From: Solen grandis
Lineage: Eukaryota; Mollusca; Bivalvia; Adapedonta; Solenidae
Direction: 5' to 3'
Assembly: GCA_021229015.1 (NCBI GenBank)
Contig: CM037777.1
Span: 27,529,002 to 27,593,001 of the forward strand
Length of the DNA stretch: 64,000 nucleotides
Part shown: positions 1-11,370 of the stretch, in pieces
How positions within the stretch are numbered: position 1 is the stretch's first letter
How the letters are laid out: every line of letters starts with the position of its first letter
Position numbers and translations under genes: made by a program
The notes under the pieces: model-generated
What the model was told of the DNA's origin: nothing
Seen by the model: the letters and a program-made list of their open reading frames with translations, nothing else
Databases searched by the model: none

Positions 1-358
1 TTCGAATTAACCGCGCCCGAATAAAAGTTCGGAAGTTGTTGCAAGGTTGTAGGACAATCCTACGAGGAAAAGTAGTGCCGAAAAATTGACGCTAATTTCT
101 ATGTAGATCAATGAGTTTTACTTATATTTTTATATTTATTTTGGAAAACCCACTCTTTAAACCTTATTTCGAAACCCAGTTTTTGTTTCGTAACTGATCT
201 TAACTTTCCCTCTTTTAAATTTGAAAACCGAAAATAACGCAGCGGTGCATCAATCCGCCATTTTGAAAAGAACGACAAACAACAAACAGTGTAAACAATA
301 GGTGATAACGTTATTGATTCGCAATATTTTCGCAGATGACATCCATTTTATGATGAAG
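1..358 (+). other. possible first exon of an unidentified transcript
   Basis: The segment ends in a good splice donor, AAG followed by GTAAGAAT at 359. It holds no long reading frame; a late ATG at 338 stops after four further codons. The left part is moderately CpG-containing compared with the rest of the window. It could be the 5' untranslated exon of a gene whose later exons are the candidates at 3353-3445 and 4171-4224. The start and the direction of transcription are inferred only from the donor. Alternative: chance match. Confidence 0.2.
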
Positions 359-664
359 GTAAGAATATTCAATATAGTTATGAGTATTATAATTATGTTT
401 GTAATGAAATTACTTTCCATTTATTGATAAAAAAAAAATAAGTGACTTTGTTTCGTCTGCAAATGGCGATGAGATTATTTTCTGCCCGTCGATGTATAAC
501 ACAATCCCTACAATGTTTAGCTGAATCGCATTTCTTTTATTTGCTTTCCAGAATATATATATATTTGTGTTCAATATATGCAAATTAACCTTTCAGGAAA
601 TTTTTTAAAAAAATAATCGATCGCAGGTCATATCGTCCACGGTTAGCATCGTACTTAATCTTAA

Positions 665-3061
665 ACAAGAGGGCCATGATGGCCCTAAATCGCTCACCTG
701 AGATAAACAGTCTTTAAAGGAAACAATGTGAAATCTACCAAAAGCAAGCAAGGTTTAGATATTCTGATCAAAATCAATAAGCATACGTTTCCTGAAAATT
801 GTTTCGTACATTAATAAATAAATGTGATAATAGGGAGTAATATTAGAAGAAAAAAAAATATCTTACTAATTTTTCCCCTTTTTTTCAACTGACAATGAGT
901 GCTAAAAAAGGAAAATATTAAAGTTCAAACAGAGTGAAACCTTGCAATTTTCAACATTTAAAGGGGCATAACTCCTGACATAATAAATTGATTAAAGCCA
1001 TCATCAAATTTGGCCAAGATATTCTGATCATAAACAATGTCTTAAGGTTTGAAGGCAATTGCTTAAGAAGTGCAAAGAGCAATCTGGATTCTTTCAAATT
1101 TAAAAGGGGCATAACTCCTGACCTGATGTGTTGATTCCAGTCATAATTGAACTTGGCCAAGGTATTATGGTTTTAAACAATGACAAAAAGTTTGCAGGCA
1201 ACTGCATAATAAATAAAGATGCTAGAGGGCAAACAAAGTGAAATCTGGCTTTTTTCAATTTTAAAAGGGGCGTAACTCCTGACCTAAGGGTCCAATTTCA
1301 GCCATAATCCAACTTAGCCAAAATTTGATGGTTATAAACATTGTTATAAAATTTAAAGACAATGACCTAAACAAGAGGCCCATGATGGCCCTAAATCGCT
1401 CACCTGTGATAAATAGGTTGACCCAAGGAACATCTGTACCAATTTATTTTAAAATCTGGCCAGTAGTTTTGAAGAAGATGATTTTTAAAGTTTTCATTTT
1501 TTTTTCCTTTTGTTGCCATGGCAACCAGAGTTCTACATGGATCAAGTTTATTTTAGCAACTTTTGTGAAGGTTGACCCAAGGATCATCCCTGCCAAGTTT
1601 AATCAAATTCTGTCTAGTGGTTTCAGAGGAGATGTTGTTTAAAGGTTTCTCTATATACATATAAGCCCCGCCCCTGGCGGCCATGTTTTTTTTACGGATC
1701 AGAATAATTTTAGCAACTTTGGTAGAGGTTGACCCAAGGAACATCTGTACCAATTTATTTTAAAATCTGGCCAGTAGTTTTGAAGAAGATGATTTTTAAA
1801 GTTTTCATTTTTTTTTCTTTTTGTTGCCATGGCAACCAGAGTTCTACATGGATCAAGTTTATTTTAGCAAATTTTGTGAAGGTTGACCCAAGGATCATCC
1901 CTGCCAAATTTAATCAAATTCTGTCTAGTGGTTTCAGAGGAGATGTTGTTTAAAGGTTTCTCTATATACATATAAGGCAAATAAGCCCCGCCCCAGGCGG
2001 CCATGTTTTTTTACGGATCAGAATAATTTTAGCAACTTTGGTAGAGGTTGACCCAAGGAACATCTGTACCAATTTATTTTAAAATCTGGCCAGTAGTTTT
2101 GAAGAAGATGATTTTTAAAGTTTTCATTTGTTTTTCTTTTTGTTGCCATGGCAACCAGAGTTCTACATGGATCAAGTTTATTTTAGCAAATTTTGTGAAG
2201 GTTGACCCAAGGATCATCCCTGCCAAATTTAATCAAATTCTGTCTAGTGGTTTCAGAGGAAATGTTGTTTAAAGGTTTCTCTATAAGGCAAAAACCCCGC
2301 TCCTGGCGGCCATTTTTTTTACGGATCAAATAATTTTAGGTAGAGGTTGACCCAAGGAACATCTGTATCAAATTATTTTGAAATCTGGCCAGTAGTTTTG
2401 AAGGAGATGATTTTTAAAGTTTTCAAATTATTTTTCTTTTTGTAGCCATGGATCAACTTTATTTTAGCAACTTTAGTAGAGCCTCACCCAAGGAACATTC
2501 CTGCCAAGTTTCATAAAATTCTGTCCAGCGGTTTCAGAGGAAACAAATTGTTGACGACGGACGACGCAAGACGCCGGACGAAGGGCGATCACAAAAGCTC
2601 ACCTTGAGCACTTTGTGCTCAGGTGAGTTAAAAATAAAGTTGCTAGAGTGCAAACAAAGTGCAATCTGACTTTTTTAAATAATATAAGGGGTGTAACTCC
2701 TGACCTAAAGGTACGATATCAGCCATAATCGAACTTGGCTGTGATTTTATGGTTATTAACATTGATATAAAGTTTGAAGATAATTGCTCATGAAATGAAG
2801 ATGCTAGAGTGCAAACAATGTGAAATCTGGCTTTTTTTTAATTTTAAAAGGGGCATAACTCCTGACCTAATGTTCTGATATCAGCCATAATCAAACTTGG
2901 CCGAGATTTTATGGTTATAAACATTGTTTTAAAGTTTGAAGATAATTGCTCATAAAATGAAGATGCTAGAGTGCAAACGAACAAATTGTGGACGACGGAC
3001 GGACGACGGACATTCATCGATCCTAAAAGCTCATCCTGAGCACACGTGCTCAGGTGAGCTA
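665..3061 (+). mobile_element. pearl/Helentron-like tandem-core element (outer copy)
   Basis: The element starts at ACAAGAGGGCCATGATGGCC (a palindrome) followed by CGCTCACCTGAG. It ends with a GACGGACG-rich stretch (2988-3010) and the hairpin arm pair GAGCAC/GTGCTC followed by AGGTGAGCTA. Between lie imperfect repeats of roughly 145-160 bp, each with AAGGGGCATAACTCCTGAC (near 960, 1105, 1265, 2690, 2850). The core is interrupted by a second element at 1371-2631. Tandem cores between conserved ends are typical of the bivalve pearl elements, which have been linked to non-autonomous Helentrons. The superfamily assignment is inference. No transposase is present. Confidence 0.75.
1371..2631 (+). 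mobile_element. pearl/Helentron-like element nested in the outer copy
   Basis: It starts ACAAGAGGCCCATGATGGCC and ends with the GACGACGGACGACG block, the GAGCAC/GTGCTC hairpin and AGGTGAGTTA. The core is about 320 bp long and repeated three times with a degraded fourth copy (units begin near 1420, 1730, 2048, 2348 at GGTTGACCCAAGGAAC). Each of the three good units holds the 14-base palindrome GTTGCCATGGCAAC (1512-1525, 1823-1836, 2142-2155). Open frames across the units are a by-product of the repeat and not genes. No target duplication is visible at the junctions with the outer element. Confidence 0.78.
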
Positions 3062-3611
3062 AAAAAGGAAGGCCTTGGTGAAAAATCATTGTATATACAA
3101 TAAATCTGTTAAGAAATGTGCGATCCGCAATAAAACTCATTAAAAATTTAAGGAAAAAAACATTATTGTTTTACTCCTTTAGATATATAAGAATTTCTGT
3201 TGGAATATTTGTTCATGACCAACTGCTGGCAGTGACTTGGAATTTTTTAACATTGAATGCTGAATAAAATTCAGCTATATTATGTCCATTGTCACTGCTG
3301 TAATAAAATGAAATCTGAATGATTTAACACAACTTTTTTGTTTTTCTTTTAGCAACATGTCCAACCATGTTTTCAACAAGGATGATGCCTCCTCTTCTCC
3401 ACATTGTAAACAACACAGACTTTGGATCATGGTGATTTACAAAAGGTAAATAGACTCTTATTAGAAATGAATACATTTTTTGAGAAAAAAAAAAAGTTTC
3501 AAAGATCCTTGAAAACTGAAGTGTCGCATATCAAAGAACAACTTAAAACATCCACAATGCTACTGCCTTTACCTTTTTCATGGTAGTTTATTAGACAGGC
3601 AGTTTACCTTA
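3062..3611. other. stretch with one candidate small exon
   Basis: The stretch is AT-rich. The only structure seen is a candidate exon at 3353-3445, preceded by a pyrimidine tract ending TTCTTTTAG and followed by AAAAG then GTAAATAG. Its open frame is short (about 31 codons beginning NMSNHVF) and does not join in phase to a clear downstream coding exon, so a non-coding RNA is as likely as a protein. Confidence 0.2.
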
Positions 3612-3852
3612 CATAACACTGTCCCAGTGGTAAGGGTGTCTGCCTCTGGAACTGGAAGCCTTGGGTTCCTGTCCCTAGCAGCAAAGTTGAAAGTATGAAA
3701 GTTGTAAAAGGAAAATGGCACTGTATCTCCCTTGTTTGGTGCTCAGCATATTAGAATAGGTCCCAGTCATGGTGTTGGGGATAATGCAACTTGGGAGTGG
3801 TGCCAAATGGCTGATGCTGCAGTGTAACAGCACTATATCTCTCAAACTTAGT
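3612..3852 (+). repeat. tRNA-derived SINE, RUDI/V-SINE-like
   Basis: A tRNA-like head (CCCAGTGGTAAGGGTGTCTG and then CTTGGGTTCCTGTCC) is followed by a body shared with six other copies in the window: CTCCCTTG..TGGTGCTCAGCAT, the GTCCCAGTCATG segment, and CTGCAGTGTAACAGCACTATATCT. The name is by resemblance to the molluscan V-SINE RUDI; I could not align it. Confidence 0.6.
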
Positions 3853-4507
3853 TTTCAAATTATAGCTGTCATACTTCTATTGCAACTGAGTTTGATTGTG
3901 GCTGAACTCAATTTCTCCTAGTTAACTGACATTGTAAGATGGAAAAATATTTTGAATTTATAATGATGAGAAAATTTTGGTTTTACACATTTGCATGCAA
4001 TAGTCAGAACTTCATCTTTATTATTAATAGTGGTATGAATGGGATCAATGATCAAATCTGAGTAAACACTAAATGTTTAAATACAAAGGCAGGCTATAGG
4101 CTTTGCGCTTCTTAGTTATTTTACTTTAAAATCATTTTACTTTTTTTTTCTTTTTTTTTTTAAGTTTCAGACATGTGGGAGGAAGAAAGCTGAAGTCCTT
4201 GCAGAATATGAGCAGAATTTCAATGTAAATTTATGTGTAACATCAGCATATGTTCAGGAATGTCAACAAGGACTTGGACATTTCTCTTTCAAAGTGGAAA
4301 CTGATCTCTGACCCATGGCGCATTGGATCATCCACTGATCTAGGTGAATTCAAGGAAAATCGCTTTGGAACTTGGACTTCAGTGAATTCAAGGCATCCAA
4401 CAGATGGCATAATAAGTTTTAAAAACGTTATAAGTGTTTTTAATATAATAGGTGGAGAAAGAGGAGGTTGTTCAGGACTTGGAACATAGGCTATAATGCA
4501 TTATGAA
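3853..4507. other. AT-rich stretch with candidate small exon
   Basis: A long T/C tract ending TTTCAG at 4170 precedes 4171-4224, which ends CAAT then GTAAAT. The 54 bases are open in phase 0 (TCGRKKAEVLAEYEQNFN). No family was recognised, and no in-phase partner exon was found. The rest of the stretch shows nothing I can name. Confidence 0.2.
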
Positions 4508-6186
4508 ACAAGAGTGCCAGTGATGCCACAATATACGCCGCCACAAAATATAAAGACAAAGAGGGTCTTTTAATTATTGCTTTTAACATTTCTGTAAGCA
4601 TAACCTCATAATGAAGTCTGTAAGACCAATTAATTTAGCTGAACAGAGATAGAACCCTAAAAATGCTTCCAATATGACAGTAGGTCAAATTGCAGTATCA
4701 ATTTGAATCCTTTTTTCTTTCTCCCCATAACTCTTGCAAAAATCACTGTACCAGAAAATCCTTGCCTTATGCACTTTTACCTGTTTAGAAACTTGAGTTG
4801 TGTTTTAAAGAGACCATGTTTAGAAAGGCATAACTATTGCAAATATTGATGAACATCAAAGCCCCTGCTTTGTGCATATCTACCCATTATAGTAATGACA
4901 TTGCCCAAGTTTTGAAAAGATTAGGTCAGAAACATACAAGAAATTGCATTCCCAAAGCTGAAATATCAATCAGCTAAAAAGACTAAGTTTAAGGGGACAC
5001 AAATCTTGCAAAAATTAATGTACCGGAAAATCACCACTTCATGCACATCTACCCATTATAGTAATGATATTGACCAAGTTTTGAAAAGATTCATTCAGAA
5101 ATGTAGGAGGAGTTGCGTTCACAAGGCTGCAATATCAATCATTTAAGGTACACAAATCTTGTAAAAATCAATGAACCATAAAATCGCCACTTCATGCACA
5201 TTTACCCATTAGTAATGAATTGACCAAGTTTTAAAAGATTCATTCAGAAATGTAGGAGGAGTTGCGTTCACAAGGCTGCAATATCATCAGCTACAGAGAC
5301 TAAGTTTCAAGGACACAAACCTTGTAAAAATCAATGAACCTGAAAATCACAACTTCATGCACATCTACCCATTATAGTAATGATATTGACCAAGTTTTGA
5401 AAAGATTCATTCAGAAATGTATGAGGAGTTGCGTTCACAAGGCTGCAATATCAAACAGCTACAGAGACTAAGTTTCAAGGGACACAAATCATGTAAAAAT
5501 CAATGAACCATAAAATCACCACTTCATGCACATCTACCCATTAAAGTAATGATATTGACCAAGTTTTAAAAAGATTCATTCAGAAATGTAGGAGGAGTTG
5601 CATTCACAAGGCTGCAATATCATTCAACTACAGAGACTAAGTTTCAAAGGGACACAAATCATGTAAAAATCAATGAACCAGAAAATCGCCACTTCATGCA
5701 CATCTACCCATTATAGTAATGACACTGACCAAGTTTTGAAAAGATTCATTCAGAAATGTAGGAGGAGTTGCGTTCACAAGGCTGCAATATCATTCAGCTA
5801 CAGAGACTAAGTTTCAAAGGGACACAAATCTTGTAAAAATCAATGAACCGGAAAATCGCCACTTCATGCACATCTACCCATTATAGTAATGACACTGACC
5901 AAGTTTTGAAAAGATTCATTCAGAAATGTAGGAGGAGTTGCGTTCACAAGGCTGCAATATCATTCAGCTACAGAGACTAAGTTTCAAAGGGACACAAATC
6001 TTGTAAAAATCAATGAACCGGAAAATCGCCACTTCATGCACATCTACCCATTATAGTAATGACATTGACCAAGTTTTGAAAAGATTCATTCAGAAACGTA
6101 GGAGGAGTTGCGTTCACAAGATATGGACGGACGGACAGACGGAGAAGATGACGCCAATATACGACCGCCTCCGGCGGCGTATAAAA
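4508..6186 (+). mobile_element. pearl-like element with ~150-175 bp tandem core
   Basis: Its 5' end, ACAAGAGTGCCAGTGATGCC, resembles the ACAAGAGGGCCATGATGGCC start of the other family. TATACGCCGCC at 4533-4543 is inverted at the 3' end as GGCGGCGTATA. Inside are about seven tandem units of 150-175 bp with AGGAGGAGTTGCGTTCACAA and CACTTCATGCACATCTACCC. The last unit runs directly into a GGACGGACGGACAGACGG block (6124-6142), a CCGCC/GGCGG hairpin and an A-rich end. The 5' part (4560-5000) is a diverged version of the same unit. There is no coding sequence. Confidence 0.78.
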
Positions 6187-6369
6187 AACAAAAAACATTA
6201 ATTTAATAAAGGATGAAACCGGACACTGCTCTTAAGCATGGGGAATCAATATCCATGTTGGTCACTGTAATTTGTTTGAAAAAAAAAAGATTGTTTAGAC
6301 TGTTGATACGGATGTGATGACATGAATAAAAATTATTTTCGTATCTAGCCATGTTGCCTGTTTAAATCC
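6187..6369. other. short unassigned spacer
   Basis: AT-rich sequence between the tandem-core element and the short-word array. Nothing recognised. Confidence 0.5.
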
Positions 6370-6394
6370 CCTGGTCCACCATACTCACTGCATG

Positions 6395-6785
6395 AGTATT
6401 ATTTGGCACCATTGAATTTCCATTAATTACCATTGAAGGTTATTGATATTTCATTTTAAATCATTGATTCACCATTATTTTATGTAAAATGACACCACCA
6501 AAATACCAATGAAAAACCATTTTATTCCATTAAAATCCCTCATTGGATACCATTGAAAATAATTTATTTTTCATTCTTTTAGGGAGAGCTCATTTGCATA
6601 TTTCGGCTCATTTCAATGGAGTTTCAATGGCATTTCAATTGAATTTCAATGGTGTTTTGATGGAGTTTCAACGGTTGCACTATTTAGTATATAAAGACTT
6701 TCAATGGTCCTTCAAGGGTTGTGCTACATTTGGTTCTGCAAAGAGGAATGGTAATTCAATGGTGTTTCAAGCCATTTCATTTCGA
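6395..6785. repeat. CCATTGAA / TTCAATGG short-word array with dyad layout
   Basis: The left half (about 6410-6560) repeats CCATTGAA-like words in the orientation ACCATTGAA, TACCATTGAAGG and GATACCATTGAAAA. The right half (about 6600-6785) repeats the reverse complement TTCAATGG (CATTTCAATGG, GTTTCAATGG, ATTTCAATGG and others). The two halves therefore form a long imperfect inverted repeat built from one 8-base word. The open frame across the right half is a consequence of the word repeats. Confidence 0.6.
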
Positions 6786-8159
6786 TAAGGGAGGGGAGAA
6801 TTTGATGACAATATAGATCTTTTTACACTTTTTTATAGCCTTTGTATTTTTTACCAATGTCTCATATTTACAAGGAACATACCATAGGTGATCCTTTAAG
6901 TTTGGATGGAGTTTGGGGTCTCTGGGTTCATGGTAAAGTCTTGCATTTATATATTTTTGATAAAGTTGAATATTTTTCAACTTCATTACAAGTCATAGCA
7001 ATGACTTGCCAACTTATATTTTTCACAATTACAAAATGCCATGACTCTGTAAAGTTATATAACTGGGTTTACTATTTTTGGGCAATTTTTCTGTCCATAA
7101 CTGAGTGAATGCGTAAACATTTTTTGAAATATTGTTACTGACAAGATTTTGAGCCAGGGGCATTTGTGTTTACCAAACACGTTCTTGTGTCAGAATGCTA
7201 AATGCCAAAAAATTTGTGTTTGATTGGCAAACAGCTTAGAACTTGACGCTGAGTTCAGAAAATACATTGATTAAAAATGGATTAGATTTACCCTTATCGA
7301 TTTAGTATATCACAATATTGCAAATGAATGGTTAAACATGTAAACAAAAGTTTTTATGCTGTAATGGATAGCGTTAATCATGAATAAGTGTGCTATTTTG
7401 GGACAGCCCTGGTACATGTATGTTGGAACTTAATTTACTTTGAGAATTATTTGTCGCAGAAATGAGAATTACTTGTCACAGAAACAATTTTACTATTAGC
7501 TGACATACAGTTGGGCAAATAATTTTTTTTAGTTTTCATAGTTTTTCATATAGGTATACAGTTTCTGTTATCATACTCTGCTATCATGCTGAGTTTAAGA
7601 AAAATACTGAAAATGTCCTTAATTGACCCATAGTAGTGTTTATACGAAATGATGCTATTGGAAAATTATTTACTGTTTCAGTTTCCTATATACATGTAGT
7701 GCTTTCTCAATAAATGATTTATTTACATCATTAGAACTATATAAATGACAAATTTTATTGAAATAGATATATGTAGATATCATTTTTTTTTCTCCACATA
7801 ACTATCAAATCATATTGGTATATGCATTTGGTATGAACAAACTTGTAAAATACACCCAACACTCACTAGGCATTGTTAATTTGCATTTTTCTCATTTGTG
7901 TATATTTACAATCTGGCCATTTGATTGTGGGCCTTGTAATAAAACTGTTATATTGATAAACTGAGGTAATTTTTTATCTTAATCTTTAGCACATATGTCA
8001 GCATGCAGTGCTGATCTGTCTGCCTTCCTTCAATTATTTATGAGTCAGCAGTACGCTTGTCACAGTGCACACTAGTTTCTAAGTATTGAGAGTTGTAAAA
8101 AAAATGTTTAAAATGTCAACATGGACATAGAATTATATTTGTGCCCATCTTACAAAATA
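6786..8159. other. unassigned AT-rich stretch
   Basis: No gene, repeat family or RNA recognised. Reading frames here are short, have no domain signature and look like chance. Confidence 0.5.
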
Positions 8160-8189
8160 CAGAATGGTTTGATAAATGGCAAAACAGCC

Positions 8190-8665
8190 CTTTTAAGTCT
8201 GACCATGGACTACCAAGGTATTTCATGGTCTATTGACCATGTTTTGTTTCTCATGACCACATTACCAGGGTCTCCAATAAATTAACATGGTAGAACATGG
8301 TGTCAGTAGACATGATCTACCATGTTATTTAATGGTAGACCATGGTGGTGGTGACCATGTTAGCAACCATGATTAGGTGACCATGAAAAGCTGTGGTGCC
8401 ATTTAACAAAGCATGGTCTACCATGGTAGACCATGGTGGTGGTGACCATGTTAGCAACCATGATTAGGTGACCATGATTTAACAAACATGGTCTACGATG
8501 GTAGAACATGGTGGTGGTGACCATGTTAGCAACCATGGTTAGGTGACCATGAAAAGCTGTGGTGGCATTTAACAAAACATGGTCTACTATGGTAGTTTAT
8601 GGTTACAGGACCATGAAATACCATTGTAGTTCATGGTAGTTCATTGTTAAATGACCATGAATTTC
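8190..8665. repeat. ACCATGGT-type palindromic word array
   Basis: Dozens of copies of ACCATG/CATGGT occur, many as the palindrome ACCATGGT. Three longer tandem units (starting near 8344, 8434 and 8509) share GGTGGTGACCATGTTAGC and then AACCATG..TAGGTGACCATGA. The half-word CCATGG links this array in style to the TTCAATGG array 1.5 kb upstream. No coding potential. Confidence 0.6.
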
Positions 8666-10222
8666 GCCGGGGTACTAGACTTTTCAAGCAGAAAATGGTT
8701 AAGGGCAAGGCCTGTTATAACAAAATTTTATGCAATTATGGGACAACCCTCTGTATACATGAAATTCACACCCAGTGAAGGCACTATCATCTCTAACGCA
8801 CAGCTGGAAAAATAGATTCCAGGATCAGATAAGCCAAACCCCTCTCCCCACAGAGTCATGAGTCTACATTTATCTTGCAGTATGGAGTAGATAATCAGAT
8901 AGGAGGGACTAATCTGACTGGTATGCCAACAGATTATTTGCCAGAAGTACTCCTGGACCATGGAAATCAGCACCTCATCATCCTACCAAACATTTACCTC
9001 TTGAATATTCATATACACATTTACAACTTGATGAATATTAATACTGATTTAACTTTAAATCGTAACTATATTTTTCTTTTAGTTGCCATGCAGACCTGTT
9101 AGATCCTGAGCTGCAGTATTGTACTGATACTGTATTATCATTTTTTTAAGAAATCAACTTTGCATTAGCAATTATCTTAAATGGTTATGAGATGAAATGA
9201 AATTAAAATTCTGATCAATGGCTTCATAGAAGAATTTTGAATTTTGCCATATATATTTTGCTATTTTAGCATGTTGTGTGCTCAGGTAAGCTAAAAATGG
9301 TGAAGAAAAAAAAGAGCATAAGCAGTTATCTTCTCCAAGTCAAGGCAAAATATGCTACCAGCGTTTTCGATGACGCACAAAATTGTGCATTTTGACACAA
9401 AATAATCTGAAATGACCCCCCATGTTGAATGCTAGTGCGCCATCAATGACGCATTTTCAAAACCAGGTTCTAAATATAAGACGCATTCGATTGATATCAA
9501 ATAGCTGTCAGTTTAAACCTACTAAATGTATTTCCTTTATTCTGGAAACAACATGTGACGTTCCAGATGCATGTTCATTTTATTTTTTCTGTTGCTCTGA
9601 ATAACATATCAAGAAATGTGACTTTCCGTTTCTTAAAAAGAACCCAGACTGCTGGCATTGCATAAAACGCTGACCTCACATCGTTGTCGTCCCGAATATT
9701 AGGCTGCCTGTTTACGTGCATGGAAAATTTCAAATGGCCCCTAAATCAAATATTTGAGGGGACACATGTCCCCAAAATGAAAATGTATATATTAAACCCT
9801 GTGCTACTTGTGACAGCTTAAAATGATGTTACATATCACATTGTATATGGCCAAACTGCTAATTTCTACTTCATTATACTATTTTTTTGTTAAATATAGA
9901 AAATAATGTAATGGTCTGGAAAAAAAGTAGCAGAAAGAGTTAATTTGCACTATGTGGGGATGAATATTGAGGACCACCTAAAGGAATTGTATCAGGAACA
10001 CAATAATTTTGGGTGGTCACAATACTGTGCAGATATTTGATAAACTGAGTGTTCGCCATTACTGTGCGGTTACCTGGAAAACTGCATGGGTTTTCATCAG
10101 TTATTGCATGGGCGTGGAAACTCCACCCCCTAAAAAGTGTGTGGTAACCAATTCAAAAAGAGATACTTTCATACAGAAAACTACCTACGGCATGTTACAA
10201 GTTTTGATAAACAGCATCTCAA
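8666..10222. other. unassigned stretch with a lone element end
   Basis: At 9268-9294 TTTTAGCATGTTGTGTGCTCAGG then TAAGCTAAAAA resembles the 3' hairpin end of the pearl-like elements. It looks like a solo or strongly degraded copy. Otherwise nothing recognised. The open frames at 8728-9102 and 9422-9604 carry no domain. Confidence 0.4.
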
Positions 10223-11370
10223 ACAAGAGGGCCATGATGGCCCTGGATCGCTCACCTGGTATCATTAGGCTATGTAAAATCAAGTGACCCCTGGGGCAGA
10301 GCCAATTTTGACCCCAGGGTCATGATTTGAACAAAGTTGGTAAGAATCGACTAGACAATGCTACACACTACCACACTCTACTTGGTAGAGGTCTATTAGC
10401 CCATGTTACATACCAAATATATAAACTCCAGACCTTGAAGATTTTTCTAGTTTTTTTTCCAATATAAGTCTATGTAAAATCAAGTGATCCCTGGAGTGGG
10501 GCCAAATTTGATCCCAGGGCCATGATTTGAACAAACTTGGTTATGATCTACTAGACAATGCTCAACCAAAATCAAACCCAGGCCTTGTGGTTTCGAGAAG
10601 AAGATTTTTCAAGTTTTTCCTATATTAGCCTATGTTAAATCAAGTGACCCCTGGGGCGGGGCCAATTTTGACCCCAGGGTCATGATTTGAACAATCTTGG
10701 TAGAGAGTCATAAGATCATGCTACATACCAAATATCAAAAGGCTAGGCCTTGTGGTTTCTGAGAAGAAGATTTTTACAAGTTTTTCCTATATTAGCCTAT
10801 GTGAAATCAAGTGACCCCTGGGGCGGGGCCAATTTTGTCCCCAGGGTCATAATTTGTATAATCTTGGTAGAGATCAACTAGACAATGCTACACACCAAAT
10901 ATCTTAACTCTATGCCTTGTGGTTTCTGAGAAGAAGATTTTTCAAGTTTTTTCTATATTAGCCTATGTGAAATCAAGTGACCCCTGGGGCTGGGCCAATT
11001 TTGACCCCAGGGTCATAATTTGTACAATCTTGGTAGAGAGTCATAAGATCATGCTACATACCAAAAATCAAAAGGCTAGGCCTTGTGGTTTCAGAGAAGA
11101 AGATTTTTTAAATTTTCATTTTTAAAATCTATTCATAGCTCCTGTGACCTAATAATGCAATGGACCAGAACCATTTATACAACTTTAGTAGAGCTTCATC
11201 CAAGGAACATTCCTGCAAAATATTTTTCAAATTGGCCAAGCCGTTTAGGAGGAGATGTTGTTTGAAGCAATTGTTGACGCCGGACGCACGGACGCACGCA
11301 CGGACGACGGACGCCGGACAAAAGGCGATAAGAAAAGCTCACCTTGAGCACGTTGTGCTCAGGTGAGCTA
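10223..11370 (+). mobile_element. pearl-like element with ~165 bp core
   Basis: The 5' end ACAAGAGGGCCATGATGGCC is nearly identical to that of the 665 element. The tandem core is different: about five units of 161-199 bp containing CAAGTGACCCCTGGGGCGGG and CAGGGTCATGATTTG (starts near 10268, 10467, 10628, 10796, 10962). The 3' module is again shared with the element at 1371-2631: GAGCTTCATCCAAGGAACAT, then GTTGACGCCGGACG, the GGACGCACGGACG block, the GAGCAC/GTGCTC hairpin and AGGTGAGCTA. Confidence 0.78.

Noticed and set aside
1325..2272. Three similar open frames of 74-105 codons (GTSVPIYFKIWPVV...)
   Set aside because: They repeat with the 320-bp core units of a mobile element, lack a start context and have shadows on the other strand. 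They are translations of the repeat.
4508..6186. CRISPR-like regular repeats
   Set aside because: The units are 150-175 bp of contiguous tandem repeat with no short repeat plus unique spacer pattern, and the genome is eukaryotic.
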